Assembly (NCBI GenBank): GCA_016200325.1
Contig: JACQEZ010000009.1
Coordinates: 1-64,000, forward strand
Length of the DNA: 64,000 nt
From: Candidatus Manganitrophaceae bacterium
GTDB taxonomy: Bacteria > Nitrospirota > Nitrospiria > SBBL01 > Manganitrophaceae
Direction: 5' to 3'
Part shown: piece after piece, positions 1-9,068 of the stretch
Numbering within the stretch: position 1 is the first letter of the stretch
Layout of the letters: the number at the start of each line of letters is the position of its first letter
Program-made: the position numbers and the translations under genes
The notes under the pieces: generated by a model
Told to the model about the DNA's origin: nothing
Databases searched by the model: none
The model's input: only the letters and a program-made list of their open reading frames with translations

Positions 1-52
1 AACTTTATTCGTTTTACAAGTATTTATGATGATCGTTGGAAGAGCTTTATTT

Positions 53-95
53 CGGTTTAGGAAACCGCTGCTCTATCCACCTGAGCTACGGGGGC
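53..95 (-). tRNA. Partial tRNA-Arg(CCT), 5' half; probable att core
   Basis: Read on the minus strand from base 95, this matches a bacterial tRNA-Arg through the 5' acceptor strand, the D arm and the whole anticodon loop with anticodon CCT. Homology stops inside the 3' side of the anticodon stem at base 53, and bases 1-52 contain no T arm or 3' acceptor strand. The integrase stop codon lies five bases from the tRNA 5' end. Tyrosine integrases often use anticodon-loop sequences as crossover sites, so this is probably the attachment core. It is not a functional tRNA as it stands. Confidence 0.8.
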
Positions 96-99
96 TTTG

Positions 100-1206
100 T
101 TATTTTTCAATAACTTGTGATTTAAGTTGATCTTTGGGATGGAGGATTGTAACCAAATTGTAACCATTTTTGATCAAATTTCGTTTCTCATGAATGTATT
201 TTGAAATCTGCTTCGTCGCTTCTAGGAGATCCCCTTGAGATACGATATTATACCTGTTGAACACAGAATCAGTCTTATGCCCTGAGATCTTCTTCGCGAC
301 AGCCTGGGGCACCCCTGCCCGAACGAGGTTGCGAATCGCCGAGCGGCGAAGGTCATGGAACAATCGCCCTTCCAGCCCAACCCGCTTGCAGGCGGTTCTC
401 CAAGCCCTGTAGATCCGGCTGAACCTCTCGCCCTGGTAATGACAAATCCAAGGACACCCTGGCCAGTCTTTCAGGGTGTTCAACCGCCACGCCTCAAGCG
501 TCTCTCGAACATCAGGCATCATCGGTAACAGCCGACCCTCGCCATTTTTGGTAGTACCGGGGTCCAAGCGTATCGTCCCCAAGTCCCAATCGATATGATC
601 CCACCGGAGGTTCAAGATTTCTCCCTGACGCATCCCAGTAAAATAAGCGATCGTTGCCGCCACCTTCAGGTGATCGGGCAGCGCGCCTCGCAAAGCGTAA
701 AACTCTTCCAACTCGAAGAATCCCTTGCGGACATTATTTTCTCTTACAAGCTCGATATTGGGGATCTGGCCGACCAGGGTAGGCGTGTGCTTTTGCCCCA
801 AACGGAACATCCGTCGGAGGGCCGCAAGCTCTCGATTGATGGTGCTGTCTTTAACACCCTCTGTCCTCCGCTTGGCCCGATAATCCATAACCTGCTCGGT
901 CGTTATATGAGCGGCCCGCATCCCTCCGAAGCGCGCTTTTATCAATGCAGCGAATTGGCGAGCCCGGACCACCGATTTGCGATCATTGATTTCATAATCC
1001 TTCAGATAAAGATCCACAAGGTCATCAATTCGGGTTTTTAGAATCCGCCCTTCCGGGAGCCGCCCTTCAGCAACCCGTCCCTCCCGGAGTTTCAGCATCC
1101 GTTTGGCTATAGATTTCTTGTCTGAATGTGTGCTTTCAAAACAGGGTTTCCCATTCCGGTAGTATTTGATCCAATGGATTTTCCCTCTCTTGTAAATACT
1201 CCCCAT
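100..1206 (-). CDS. int: Tyrosine recombinase / ICE integrase
   Basis: This 368-residue phage-type integrase should insert and excise the element at the adjacent partial tRNA-Arg. An N-terminal arm-binding region and a SAM-like core-binding domain precede the catalytic domain. The catalytic set is visible: R193, K220, H284-x-x-R287, H310 and nucleophile Y319. The start at 1206 (MGSIYKRG) fits the family N-terminus; the longer open frame upstream lacks homology-like sequence. The gene sits at the very edge of the element with an excisionase-like gene just upstream, the usual integration-module layout. There is a long tail after the catalytic Tyr (about 49 residues) of unknown role. Confidence 0.93.
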   Translation of the reverse strand: MGSIYKRGKIHWIKYYRNGKPCFESTHSDKKSIAKRMLKLREGRVAEGRLPEGRILKTRIDDLVDLYLKDYEINDRKSVVRARQFAALIKARFGGMRAAHITTEQVMDYRAKRRTEGVKDSTINRELAALRRMFRLGQKHTPTLVGQIPNIELVRENNVRKGFFELEEFYALRGALPDHLKVAATIAYFTGMRQGEILNLRWDHIDWDLGTIRLDPGTTKNGEGRLLPMMPDVRETLEAWRLNTLKDWPGCPWICHYQGERFSRIYRAWRTACKRVGLEGRLFHDLRRSAIRNLVRAGVPQAVAKKISGHKTDSVFNRYNIVSQGDLLEATKQISKYIHEKRNLIKNGYNLVTILHPKDQLKSQVIEK

Positions 1207-1264
1207 AGCACACCCATCCAGGTACTGACCCGTCTGGCGCGATGTTAACACAAGTATCAGAATG

Positions 1265-1483
1265 TTACAAGATTTCGCGCACCTTATGTTGCTCAATAAA
1301 GCCATCAAGATCCTTTATATCCAGGTGTACCCGACGGCCGACCTTGATGGAGGGAAGCTCTCCTTTCCAGATCAATTCTCTGACGCTCCAGATCGAACGG
1401 CCAAGATAGATGGCGGCTTCCGAGATCGTATAGAGGCGTTTTAGAGACTGAGGTTGTGAATGGTTTCTGATGAGAGTATCCAT
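1265..1483 (-). CDS. Excisionase-like helix-turn-helix protein
   Basis: This is a 72-residue protein with a MerR/AlpA-like winged helix. The segment beginning LYTISEAAIYLGRS, the wing-like GELPSIKVGRR and the ending DLDGFIEQHK match the excisionase-family DNA-binding domain, in which a helix-turn-helix binds att-flanking sites and biases integrase toward excision. It lies 58 bp upstream of the integrase on the same strand. The start at 1483 is chosen because a GGTGG motif precedes it and it trims a basic, unstructured leader; a start at 1528 is possible. Confidence 0.75.
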   Translation of the reverse strand: MDTLIRNHSQPQSLKRLYTISEAAIYLGRSIWSVRELIWKGELPSIKVGRRVHLDIKDLDGFIEQHKVREIL

Positions 1484-1726
1484 TTTTAGTCGTTCCACCA
1501 GCGAGCCTTTTTTTTGGAAACTCCGCACGCTCTCGCTCTATCAACTCCGTCGTTGGTCTCTTCCGTTGTGAGGGAAAGACCTCTCCCTTCCCTGGATATG
1601 ACATGAAAATCTGCGTTAGCAAGAGTGAAGTACTCAACAACGGTTAGGCAATCCAATGAACCTTCGTCAAACGGTGAGCCTGAATGAGTAAACTCGCAAA
1701 AACTTGAGTCTGCTTATGGGCTCATA

Positions 1727-1945
1727 TCATGTTTTCGTACCGTTCTTGTTGATTTGAATCTTCACATTCTGGCTGAGATATTCTCGAATGGCCTCAGCCA
1801 TCAAGTCCGGAATCGAGAGACCCTTCTCTCGGGCCGTGAGCGTCAGTAATGCTTGCTCATGCGGATCGAAATCATCAAATGAAAGTTGACTCGCCCCCCT
1901 GCCCCTCCTCGACGTCCGTTTTTTCGTCTCTGTAATCTCTGCCAT
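1727..1945 (-). CDS. Small ribbon-helix-helix-like protein
   Basis: This 72-residue protein has a basic Thr/Arg-rich N-terminus (TSRRGRGAS) and an amphipathic C-terminal part (EKGLSIPDLMAEAIREYLSQ) that resembles the helix pair of CopG/Arc-type DNA-binding proteins. The ATG at 1945 is preceded by a GAGGAGG ribosome site; an in-frame ATG at 1960 overlaps the stop of the SPFH gene, so the two are probably co-transcribed. It may regulate the adjacent excision genes, but that is inference from position only. Confidence 0.6.
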   Translation of the reverse strand: MAEITETKKRTSRRGRGASQLSFDDFDPHEQALLTLTAREKGLSIPDLMAEAIREYLSQNVKIQINKNGTKT

Positions 1946-1959
1946 TGCATGCCTCCTCA

Positions 1960-2946
1960 TTATTTTGAATTTTTCTGATTTCTAATCAACAATTCCTTAA
2001 TCCCACCGATAGAGCTTAAAAGTCCTGTGGCCTCGTAAGGCAAATAGACCACCTTATTTTCATTTCCTGAAACCATCCCCTTGAATGCCTCAATATACCT
2101 AAGTGCAATGAGATAATTCCCAGGATCATTTGCGAGGACATCCTTGATTTTCACGAAGGCCTCGGCCTCCGCTTGAGCCACTTTTATTTTTGCCTCAGAT
2201 TCTCCTTCTGCCATTAAAATCTTGGCTCTCTTTTCTCCCTCTGCCCTATTAATTTCAGACTCTTTGAACCCTTCCGATTCCAGGATTTTCGATTTCTTCA
2301 GTCCCTCCGCATCCAGTATGGCCGCGCGCTTGTCTCGCTCTGCGCGCATCTGTTTTTCCATGGCGCCGATGATGTCACGGGGCGGATGGATATCCTGCAG
2401 CTCCACCCGATTGACCTGGACGCCCCATTTTTCTGTGGCGCCATCGAGGATTTCCTTCAGCTTGCTATTGATCTTGTCCCGGGAGGCGAGGGTGGAATCG
2501 AGGTCCATATCGCCGATGACATTTCTTAGGGTCGTCTGAGACAATTTCTCGATGGCATCCGGAAGATTTATAATCGAATAGACGGCTTTTACCGGATCGG
2601 TAATTTGGAAATACAGGATCGCGTTGATCTCGATAACGACGTTATCTTTTGTTATGACATTCTGCCGAGGGAAATCATAAACGGTTTCTCTTAGATCGAT
2701 TCTGCTGATGCTTTCTTTTCGGATGAATGTTTTCCCGTCCCCGTCCGTTTTTACATATTTCCATTCGATCTCGCGCGCTTTTTCAATCATCGGAGAGATG
2801 AAGTTTACCCCGCTTTTCAATGTCCGCTTATAAGTCCCTAGCCGCTCGATTACCATCGTTTCGGACTGTTGAATAATCCGAAAGCCCTGTGATGCAATGA
2901 GTGCGACAATAACGATAACCATTCCGACAATGATGGTTGTACCCAT
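1960..2946 (-). CDS. SPFH/Band 7 (stomatin/paraslipin-like) membrane protein
   Basis: The 328-residue protein has one N-terminal transmembrane segment (IIVGMVIVIVALIA), then the SPFH domain starting at SETMVIERLG, followed by a long Ala/Glu/Lys-rich coiled coil with repeats of the form AEGEKRAKI and ESEAKIKVAQAEAEA. This is the layout of stomatin, slipin and QmcA proteins, which form membrane microdomain scaffolds and often associate with proteases. A GGAGGAAACATT site precedes the ATG at 2946. No NfeD partner is present. A membrane scaffold beside the transfer region could help the mating apparatus or be unrelated cargo. Confidence 0.9.
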   Translation of the reverse strand: MGTTIIVGMVIVIVALIASQGFRIIQQSETMVIERLGTYKRTLKSGVNFISPMIEKAREIEWKYVKTDGDGKTFIRKESISRIDLRETVYDFPRQNVITKDNVVIEINAILYFQITDPVKAVYSIINLPDAIEKLSQTTLRNVIGDMDLDSTLASRDKINSKLKEILDGATEKWGVQVNRVELQDIHPPRDIIGAMEKQMRAERDKRAAILDAEGLKKSKILESEGFKESEINRAEGEKRAKILMAEGESEAKIKVAQAEAEAFVKIKDVLANDPGNYLIALRYIEAFKGMVSGNENKVVYLPYEATGLLSSIGGIKELLIRNQKNSK

Positions 2947-3018
2947 AATGTTTCCTCCTTCTCGTTCCGGATGCAAATCCGATCCATCGTACTACCTCCA
3001 TCAGGATCAGTTCTCTTT

Positions 3019-3555
3019 TCAATCAAACGTCAAATCAACATCCTTGCCGTCGCAGATTGTTTCGAGCTTGCTATTGAATATGCAGGCTCGTCCGGTAGCG
3101 ACGTATTTACCTGGGCTTGGGATGATCTTTTGTCCCACGACTTTTCCAGAAAGAGAACAAATGACAGAGGGTAACCCGCCGGCGTTATTTTTGTAGTCAC
3201 AGAAGGCCTCGCCAGTGTTCGAACATGGCTGAGTTGCGGGGCCGCAGTTGAGCGTCAAGACTGTCGTATCCGATGACGTCGATGACTGAGGGCTCACGTG
3301 CCATTCAAATGTGTAGATGGAGCTCGGAGAGGAGAACGCCGCATGCCAGTTAACGATGAAGCTCTTGTCTAGTGCCACAGAGGAGGTGTCAATATTATAT
3401 TGATCCAACCGAACAAAATCCGGCGTCGCTTCCTGCGGTCCCGAGCTTGAGCCACAACCAAACAGGCCGAGGGCCGGACCCAACAAGAAAATAAAGAGGA
3501 GAAAAGTATATTTTCTTGCCGGGACAAGACTTAATTGCTGTGGTAGAAGGTTCAT
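3019..3555 (-). CDS. Putative lipoprotein, function unknown
   Basis: A 178-residue protein begins with a lipoprotein signal (hydrophobic [13 protein letters not shown], lipobox LFGC, then GSSSGP). The mature part is Ser/Thr-rich with several Cys residues that could form disulfides. The start at 3555 overlaps the stop of the upstream lytic transglycosylase in ATGA and has an AGGAG site, so the two genes are translationally coupled. The coupling suggests a periplasmic or outer-membrane role in the conjugation apparatus. I do not recognise the family. Confidence 0.75.
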   Translation of the reverse strand: MNLLPQQLSLVPARKYTFLLFIFLLGPALGLFGCGSSSGPQEATPDFVRLDQYNIDTSSVALDKSFIVNWHAAFSSPSSIYTFEWHVSPQSSTSSDTTVLTLNCGPATQPCSNTGEAFCDYKNNAGGLPSVICSLSGKVVGQKIIPSPGKYVATGRACIFNSKLETICDGKDVDLTFD

Positions 3556-4019
3556 CGAGTATCTCCTTTCGGGAGAGAGAGAAAGATCTTCCATGCGTAC
3601 GCTACCTTTTTCTCGTCGCTCGAAGCGTTGTAACAGCCAATCCCCTCCCATGAGTAGCCGAACCGCTTCATGCATTGTGATAACACCCACGCGCCGATTT
3701 TTACGTTCTGACACGGATCCGAAAGAGCGACCCATTGGTCTCGTCCCAGGACCTTCGCCCACGCTGAGTTTATTTGCATCACCCCAAAATCGTAGCTGCC
3801 ATCGGGATTCTTATTCGTTGCTTTTGGATTAAAATTAGACTCCACCTTGGCGATGGTCCACAATAATCGAGGCGAGATTTTATAAAGCGCGCCTGCTTCC
3901 TCAAAACAGAAACCGTGACTCGACATTGGAAGCGTGAGCTCGAAAAAAATTAAAGAAATCAGAGTAATAACAACTGTTATCACTCCATTTTGCGGTAGTA
4001 GAGGTTTCAAGATTGACAT
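3552..4019 (-). CDS. Lytic transglycosylase (VirB1/TrbN-like)
   Basis: The 155-residue protein has an N-terminal signal or membrane segment (residues 13-31) followed by an SLT domain. The putative catalytic Glu60 lies in AKVESNFNP, followed by [10 protein letters not shown] and later GIGCYN, the standard GEWL/SLT motif order. These enzymes open peptidoglycan so the secretion channel can cross the cell wall, and almost every conjugative type IV system has one. It forms a small operon with the lipoprotein downstream, separate from the main transfer operon. Confidence 0.9.
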   Translation of the reverse strand: MSILKPLLPQNGVITVVITLISLIFFELTLPMSSHGFCFEEAGALYKISPRLLWTIAKVESNFNPKATNKNPDGSYDFGVMQINSAWAKVLGRDQWVALSDPCQNVKIGAWVLSQCMKRFGYSWEGIGCYNASSDEKKVAYAWKIFLSLPKGDTR

Positions 4020-4080
4020 TGGAACGATCCCTTGCTACCCTTAATGAGAGAAATACTTATCTAATTCTGGAACGGATACA

Positions 4081-4281
4081 ATGAATGCCTTTTTGTCGAT
4101 TCTAATTTTCATAACCGTTCTAGGGACCCTCTATCGCTTCCTCACCGGTAAAACGCTTGAAGCTCCCCCTAGACTTCGTCATCGCGGATCACTCGATATG
4201 CTGAATCCACATAACCACGGCCTTTTACCTGGAGATGTCGGGTACGAACCAGAAAAGCATGATAAGGGTCCTACTTCGTGA
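4081..4281 (+). CDS. Hypothetical small membrane protein
   Basis: A possible 66-residue protein on the opposite strand to its neighbours. It has one N-terminal hydrophobic segment (LSILIFITVLGTLYRFL) and a short Pro/His-rich polar tail. A weak GGAACGG site lies upstream. It begins in the 60-bp gap after the lytic transglycosylase start and its last 11 bases overlap the end of traG. No family is recognised. The membrane-then-polar-tail layout looks protein-like, but expression is uncertain. Confidence 0.4.
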   Translation: MNAFLSILIFITVLGTLYRFLTGKTLEAPPRLRHRGSLDMLNPHNHGLLPGDVGYEPEKHDKGPTS

Positions 4282-7200
4282 GCCGTTCCGCGGCGCCGAT
4301 GAGTGTGTCCGCTCCGTAGTCGCGTGGGGCAGACGTTCTTGCCTGGTCATAAATCTGCTTCGTGAGGTCGCCCACCTGATCCGCAACATACTTCTGTGTC
4401 TCCTTCGGTCCCAGTCCTTTCTCATTTGCTTCACCCACGGATTGCCGCAGAACCCGATCATATTCTGATGATAAGAGATTTACTGTTTCCGATTCGCGAG
4501 AGGATGTTCCTATCCCAATCGAGGTTCCTGATCCGCCAAGCCTAATGCCGCCCGAGGCTTCGCCATCCATATATCCAGCATGGAGTCCTTGTCTTGAAAT
4601 GAAACCGCCCACATCGTTTGCTAAATCCTTTGCGGTTTCGGCGACATTGGCTTCGAATCGACCGGGATTATATTTGTTCATCGTATGATCCGAGATCATA
4701 GAGGCGAGGGCGGGATCTTTTCTTAAAGCCATCTGCATCATCGAGCCGAAGGAGGTCCCGTGATCGATCGTGTTCTTATTGATATCTTCAGAGGTATTCC
4801 GTGACCCGCTGAGGCTGCTACTGTGCGCCTTCGTAACCGATTCCCATCCGCTCTGGCTCATTGAAAAATCCATTGTCCGTCCACTTTTTTCGTTGGTCAC
4901 CGACAATTGCCCCATCTCCCCGCCTTGCGTAGGATAGCTGTACTGCACCATGGCCGATCGGCCGTTGTCCCCAAGGTACTCCAATGTATTCACAGCTTGG
5001 TTGGAAACACCCTCGGATCGGAGCGTCTTTGCGAGGCCTTTGAGCTGCCATGAATTGAGCGTTTCATAGCCTTGCACTCCTCCTTCGATATTTGCCTTTG
5101 AAAGGTTTAATCCAACGCCTGTGATATCCCCATTCCGATCCTTAACCACGCTTGATCTTAAAGCTCCATCTCCGCCGTGATCGACCGGTTTCATCTGAAG
5201 CTCATACATGGCCGAATCGGAATCAGCGCTATAATGCGATGTCCCGTCGGCGGCGGTTTTCCGTCCGGGGATGACACGATAAGCGTCCCGTAAGGATCCC
5301 TCAAGCGAAATCTTTTTTCCGTCTTCGGAGGTGCCATTGATATAGACTTGGCCGCCGACCTGCTGAACCTTTCCTGAACTGAGCTTATAACTCCCGTACG
5401 GCGTGTCTACCGTAAGCCCCTTTCCATCTCGGAAGGTCTTCTCGGCGAAGTCCTCACTTTTAACCGACGTCGTGTCGGACGCGTTAAACGTCCCTTTCCC
5501 GCTAGAAGGATCGATGGCGTAACTCGCCATCATCCCCGGCTTGATCATCGAAGTCGCCTGATTGTGTCCGGCATTCGATGAAACTTCTCTCACGACATCG
5601 ATGTTTCCTTCCGTGACCGGACCTGAAAACGACATCGAGGCAGCCCGTCCGGTCTTCGGATCCGATCCGATGTCTGTGAGCCGCATTCCCGGGATGATCC
5701 CCTTATAGCCTTGCTTGGAAGCGGCCTCGGCCATATCCGGCGTAATCAAATGTCCGGTGGATCCGAACTCCGCGGCCTCAGAGGGTGTCTGAATTCCAAA
5801 GATCTGGTGGGCCTGGTCAAACCGTCCCTTTGATTCTCCGTATAGCGAGCTCTGTCTAAAATGCTGTGATTGCTCGCTCGCTGCGACGACGTTCCCTTCG
5901 GCGACATCGGATGCAAAGTGCTTTGTTCCGGCTGCGCTACCGCGCGAAGATTGCCCTTGGACCACACCGACATCGAACGACGAATCCATATCCTGCAGTC
6001 CCAATCCTTCTCCGACGCCTTTGGACATCGTGTTTGCCTTGGCGTGAGTCCTTTGCCCAAAATCCCACCGATACGCGTTGGACATGACGGGTGGAGAATT
6101 CTCAAGAGAGCTGATGAGACCGGCCGCGCCTTCGGGAGTCGCCACTCTTCCGGCTGCCTGGGCCGCATGCTGGGGAGAGCTGGTGATCCCTTCCGCGAGC
6201 ATACCGAGTGAGTGTCCCCCGAACCGAACGAGCATGGTGGTGATGACCGTGGCGAGCATCAATCCGGACCAGCGGATGGCCCCGAATGCCGCGAGCGTCT
6301 TTAGCGAGGCGGTCCCAAAAGTAGAAATTGCCGTCAGCCCGAGCTGATATTGGCGGACCTCGGAAAAGGCCTTCACGGCAAAGTCCATTGCAAATTGATG
6401 GGCAATGGCGTCAGTGACCCCCCAAGCCGTCAACCAGATGAAAAATCCTGCGATCAAAGTCACGGCCTTGCCAAATAGCGGCGTAGGGATGAAGACGACC
6501 AAGAAGGGGAGCAAGCCGATCGCGATCGCCGTGGTGACCGCGCGAATGATCGGAATCCATTGGTTGGCGACGACCGCCGTGGAAAGGAGCGAGGTTCCGG
6601 TGTCCCTCCCCGCCAGGACGGCGATCGCCGTATCCGGGCTGGCTGATTGCGCCACCGTGGAGAGCGCTTCCGCCATGGCCTGTTGACGGTAAATTTGTGT
6701 CGTGTCGAATGCGGCCCCCTCGAACCAGCTGACCAGGTTTCCCAACATCGTTCTACACTGATTATATTCAGAGGGAATGGAGGGATCGAAGCCCGCGTCT
6801 GAGCATCGCGCCTGGGAGGTTTTGTCGAATTGAGTGGGATTGGTGATTTTCGCCTCGATCGCCGGCATGGCGTCAGCGCACTTCAGGGTCTGTCCTTCCG
6901 GTTTCGCGTCCTGGTAGAAAGTTGTGTAGATCGCCGGACTGGCCGCCTTCCGAAATAACGGGAGGAAGTCGGTATTATTCGCCAATGCGTTGATGCTGAG
7001 CGTTGTTCCAGGCCGCGCGAGCTCAAAATAAAGACAGTCTTCGATGTATTTTTTGAGCGACAGATGAATATACTGGTCCGAGAGAAGGATTCCCTTGGAG
7101 TGGACGTTTAGAAGCATATCGAAGCCGATGCCCCCCGCCTGCTGCTGATAGCCCACCGGATCGGCCGCGGTCGACACGATATCGACCAAACCTCGCTCGA

Positions 7201-7621
7201 TCATGTTGAGCGTACCGACCACTAATACGAGGCCGTCCGGGATCCCGCCGACAACCTGAAACTGGTTTTTCACAGGGTCGTAAATGTTCAGATCTCCTTT
7301 GGGAACGACCAACGCCAAATAAATCGTAATCCCCATGCCGACCGGCCAGGTCCAAGCAAGAGGCGAGAGCCGGACGCCCGAGAAAGCCATGAAATAGACC
7401 GCCATCCCTCCCAGAAGAATTCCAAGTACGACAACGGTAAAGAAGAGGCCTTTATAATCGGCGTCGCTAAAGATCAGCGCAATCTTGGTAAACGCGCTGA
7501 CCACCGCGTTAAACCCGTTATAGGTGTAATACTCCATCGTGAGCGCATGAGCAGGGGCTTCCGCCACGATGAGGAGTAAAAGAGAGAGAGCAAGAATTTT
7601 CGCCGTTCGGGGTCGGAGCAT
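4271..7621 (-). CDS. traG: Conjugal transfer protein TraG (F-type mating pair stabilisation)
   Basis: This 1116-residue protein has a signal-like start and about 480 residues with several transmembrane segments, matching the TraG N-terminal domain. A long hydrophilic Gly/Ser-rich C-terminal half follows, probably periplasmic. F TraG acts in pilus assembly through its N-terminal domain and in mating-pair stabilisation and entry exclusion through its C-terminal region. It is the last gene of the transfer operon and follows traH by three bases. The C-terminal half is the part expected to be specific to the element's exclusion group. Confidence 0.92.
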   Translation of the reverse strand: MLRPRTAKILALSLLLLIVAEAPAHALTMEYYTYNGFNAVVSAFTKIALIFSDADYKGLFFTVVVLGILLGGMAVYFMAFSGVRLSPLAWTWPVGMGITIYLALVVPKGDLNIYDPVKNQFQVVGGIPDGLVLVVGTLNMIERGLVDIVSTAADPVGYQQQAGGIGFDMLLNVHSKGILLSDQYIHLSLKKYIEDCLYFELARPGTTLSINALANNTDFLPLFRKAASPAIYTTFYQDAKPEGQTLKCADAMPAIEAKITNPTQFDKTSQARCSDAGFDPSIPSEYNQCRTMLGNLVSWFEGAAFDTTQIYRQQAMAEALSTVAQSASPDTAIAVLAGRDTGTSLLSTAVVANQWIPIIRAVTTAIAIGLLPFLVVFIPTPLFGKAVTLIAGFFIWLTAWGVTDAIAHQFAMDFAVKAFSEVRQYQLGLTAISTFGTASLKTLAAFGAIRWSGLMLATVITTMLVRFGGHSLGMLAEGITSSPQHAAQAAGRVATPEGAAGLISSLENSPPVMSNAYRWDFGQRTHAKANTMSKGVGEGLGLQDMDSSFDVGVVQGQSSRGSAAGTKHFASDVAEGNVVAASEQSQHFRQSSLYGESKGRFDQAHQIFGIQTPSEAAEFGSTGHLITPDMAEAASKQGYKGIIPGMRLTDIGSDPKTGRAASMSFSGPVTEGNIDVVREVSSNAGHNQATSMIKPGMMASYAIDPSSGKGTFNASDTTSVKSEDFAEKTFRDGKGLTVDTPYGSYKLSSGKVQQVGGQVYINGTSEDGKKISLEGSLRDAYRVIPGRKTAADGTSHYSADSDSAMYELQMKPVDHGGDGALRSSVVKDRNGDITGVGLNLSKANIEGGVQGYETLNSWQLKGLAKTLRSEGVSNQAVNTLEYLGDNGRSAMVQYSYPTQGGEMGQLSVTNEKSGRTMDFSMSQSGWESVTKAHSSSLSGSRNTSEDINKNTIDHGTSFGSMMQMALRKDPALASMISDHTMNKYNPGRFEANVAETAKDLANDVGGFISRQGLHAGYMDGEASGGIRLGGSGTSIGIGTSSRESETVNLLSSEYDRVLRQSVGEANEKGLGPKETQKYVADQVGDLTKQIYDQARTSAPRDYGADTLIGAAERLTK

Positions 7622-7624
7622 CTC

Positions 7625-9049
7625 TTATCTCCCCATGGCGCGGCTGGCCAAAGAGGGCCTGAAAACTTGGGAGAGCGAAGCGCGAGAAACTTCGTTGAAC
7701 TGCTCGAGCCTCGCCGACAATTCCATGATCGTCGTGATTTCTCCGGCCATCGCCGCATACGATCGCTGAATTGCTTCCACCGAGGTATGGATGTGCACCG
7801 CCAGCTTCTGCGTCTGTGCGATTGCCGGCGCCATCAAATCGATTTGGCAATCCGATTGCCCCGTCTGTCCTTGGGCCGCCAATACCGACTGCGCAGTATA
7901 GAGACTCTGCAGAGCCACATGATAGAGATCGGACATCATGGAAAAGGCGTACGCGCGGGCGGTGATGTTCGAGAGAATCGCGATCGTGCTCCCCGGCTGA
8001 TTGGAGATCACCGCGACTCTTAGGGCGGAGTAGGCTGGAAGCGGGAGGGTATTGATAAAGCCTTCTTCATCAGCGCTGAGGTTTTGGCTCAGCTGCATTT
8101 TCGTTGCGATCCCCTGAAGCTTGCTTCCTGCCCACTGATTGAGGTTGGCGTTCGCATCCGTGATCAGCTGGCAGCCGCTTCCGTCGGCCGGCCGAAGATA
8201 CGCTTGCCCCGTGAAGAAGTTGTCGATCGCTTCTGATTTGTTCTGCTCACAGGGGGGAATAAGGATCGGCTCGATCTGGGTAAATCCGTTGGCGGAGGTC
8301 AACTGCGTGATCCCAATATCCCCGGTAAATCCCCGGGCAAGATCGATGTAGGCCGGGGGATATCCCTTTTTTTCAGCGATCGCTTGAAGCACCGTCTTTC
8401 CCGGCGTGGCAAAGATCTCCTTGAGTCCGGTGGGGCAGCCGGCGATCTGGTCACTATCGTGGACCGTCTGCTGATTGTTGTTGCTCTTCCAGGTGTCCGT
8501 CAGCTTTGCCCGCAAGGTCTGTAGTCCGCGGTTGAGGGAATAATCGCTTTCGGCCATCGCTCGGATCTCCGCATTGTCCTGGCCGAATCCTTCGAACGTT
8601 TTGGCTACCAACACCTTGGAGGCCTGGCAGTCGTTGAATTGAAGCTGATTAAGGGTATCGGTGATCGCCTCGAACGATTTGATCGATTTGGCGCACGGCT
8701 CGCAGAGGGTATTGAATGCAAGATCGAAGGCGACGGCCGGCGCATTTGTGAGCATCGCCTGAAGTTTCTGCACGAGCCGGTCAAAATCAAGGAACGATAT
8801 GGCCCCTCCGAAAACGTCGATCCCCCCGCAGCCGGTCTTAACCCGCGGCGGGTTGAGGCTTGCGACATAATCGTTGCTATTAAACCACCGTGCGGAGAAA
8901 CTGCCGCCATTGAAATACCCCCTCTTTTGGCCCTCGAAATATCCTGGGGCGGTCTCTGTCTTCTGGTTGATCCAGTCGTCGACCCAGCCTGCATAGCTTT
9001 GGATCGGAATGGTTAAAATAAATAGCGCGATGATGAATTTCTTGAACAT
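7625..9049 (-). CDS. traH: Conjugal transfer pilus assembly protein TraH
   Basis: The 474-residue protein has a Sec signal (IALFILTIPIQSYAG) and the TraH hallmarks: the early GYFNGGSFSARWF segment, CGGIDVFGGAISF, and the LCEPCAKSI cysteine pair. TraH is a periplasmic, outer-membrane-associated component of F-type pili that works with TraF, TraW, TraU and TrbC. Cysteines suggest dependence on the disulfide proteins encoded in the same operon. An AAGGAGG site precedes the ATG. Confidence 0.95.
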   Translation of the reverse strand: MFKKFIIALFILTIPIQSYAGWVDDWINQKTETAPGYFEGQKRGYFNGGSFSARWFNSNDYVASLNPPRVKTGCGGIDVFGGAISFLDFDRLVQKLQAMLTNAPAVAFDLAFNTLCEPCAKSIKSFEAITDTLNQLQFNDCQASKVLVAKTFEGFGQDNAEIRAMAESDYSLNRGLQTLRAKLTDTWKSNNNQQTVHDSDQIAGCPTGLKEIFATPGKTVLQAIAEKKGYPPAYIDLARGFTGDIGITQLTSANGFTQIEPILIPPCEQNKSEAIDNFFTGQAYLRPADGSGCQLITDANANLNQWAGSKLQGIATKMQLSQNLSADEEGFINTLPLPAYSALRVAVISNQPGSTIAILSNITARAYAFSMMSDLYHVALQSLYTAQSVLAAQGQTGQSDCQIDLMAPAIAQTQKLAVHIHTSVEAIQRSYAAMAGEITTIMELSARLEQFNEVSRASLSQVFRPSLASRAMGR

Positions 9050-9068
9050 GTCTCTCCTCCTTTGAGGC

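Noticed and set aside
1305-1640. 111-codon minus-strand frame overlapping the excisionase-like gene
   Set aside because: It is out of frame with the recognisable HTH protein and shows no domain features.
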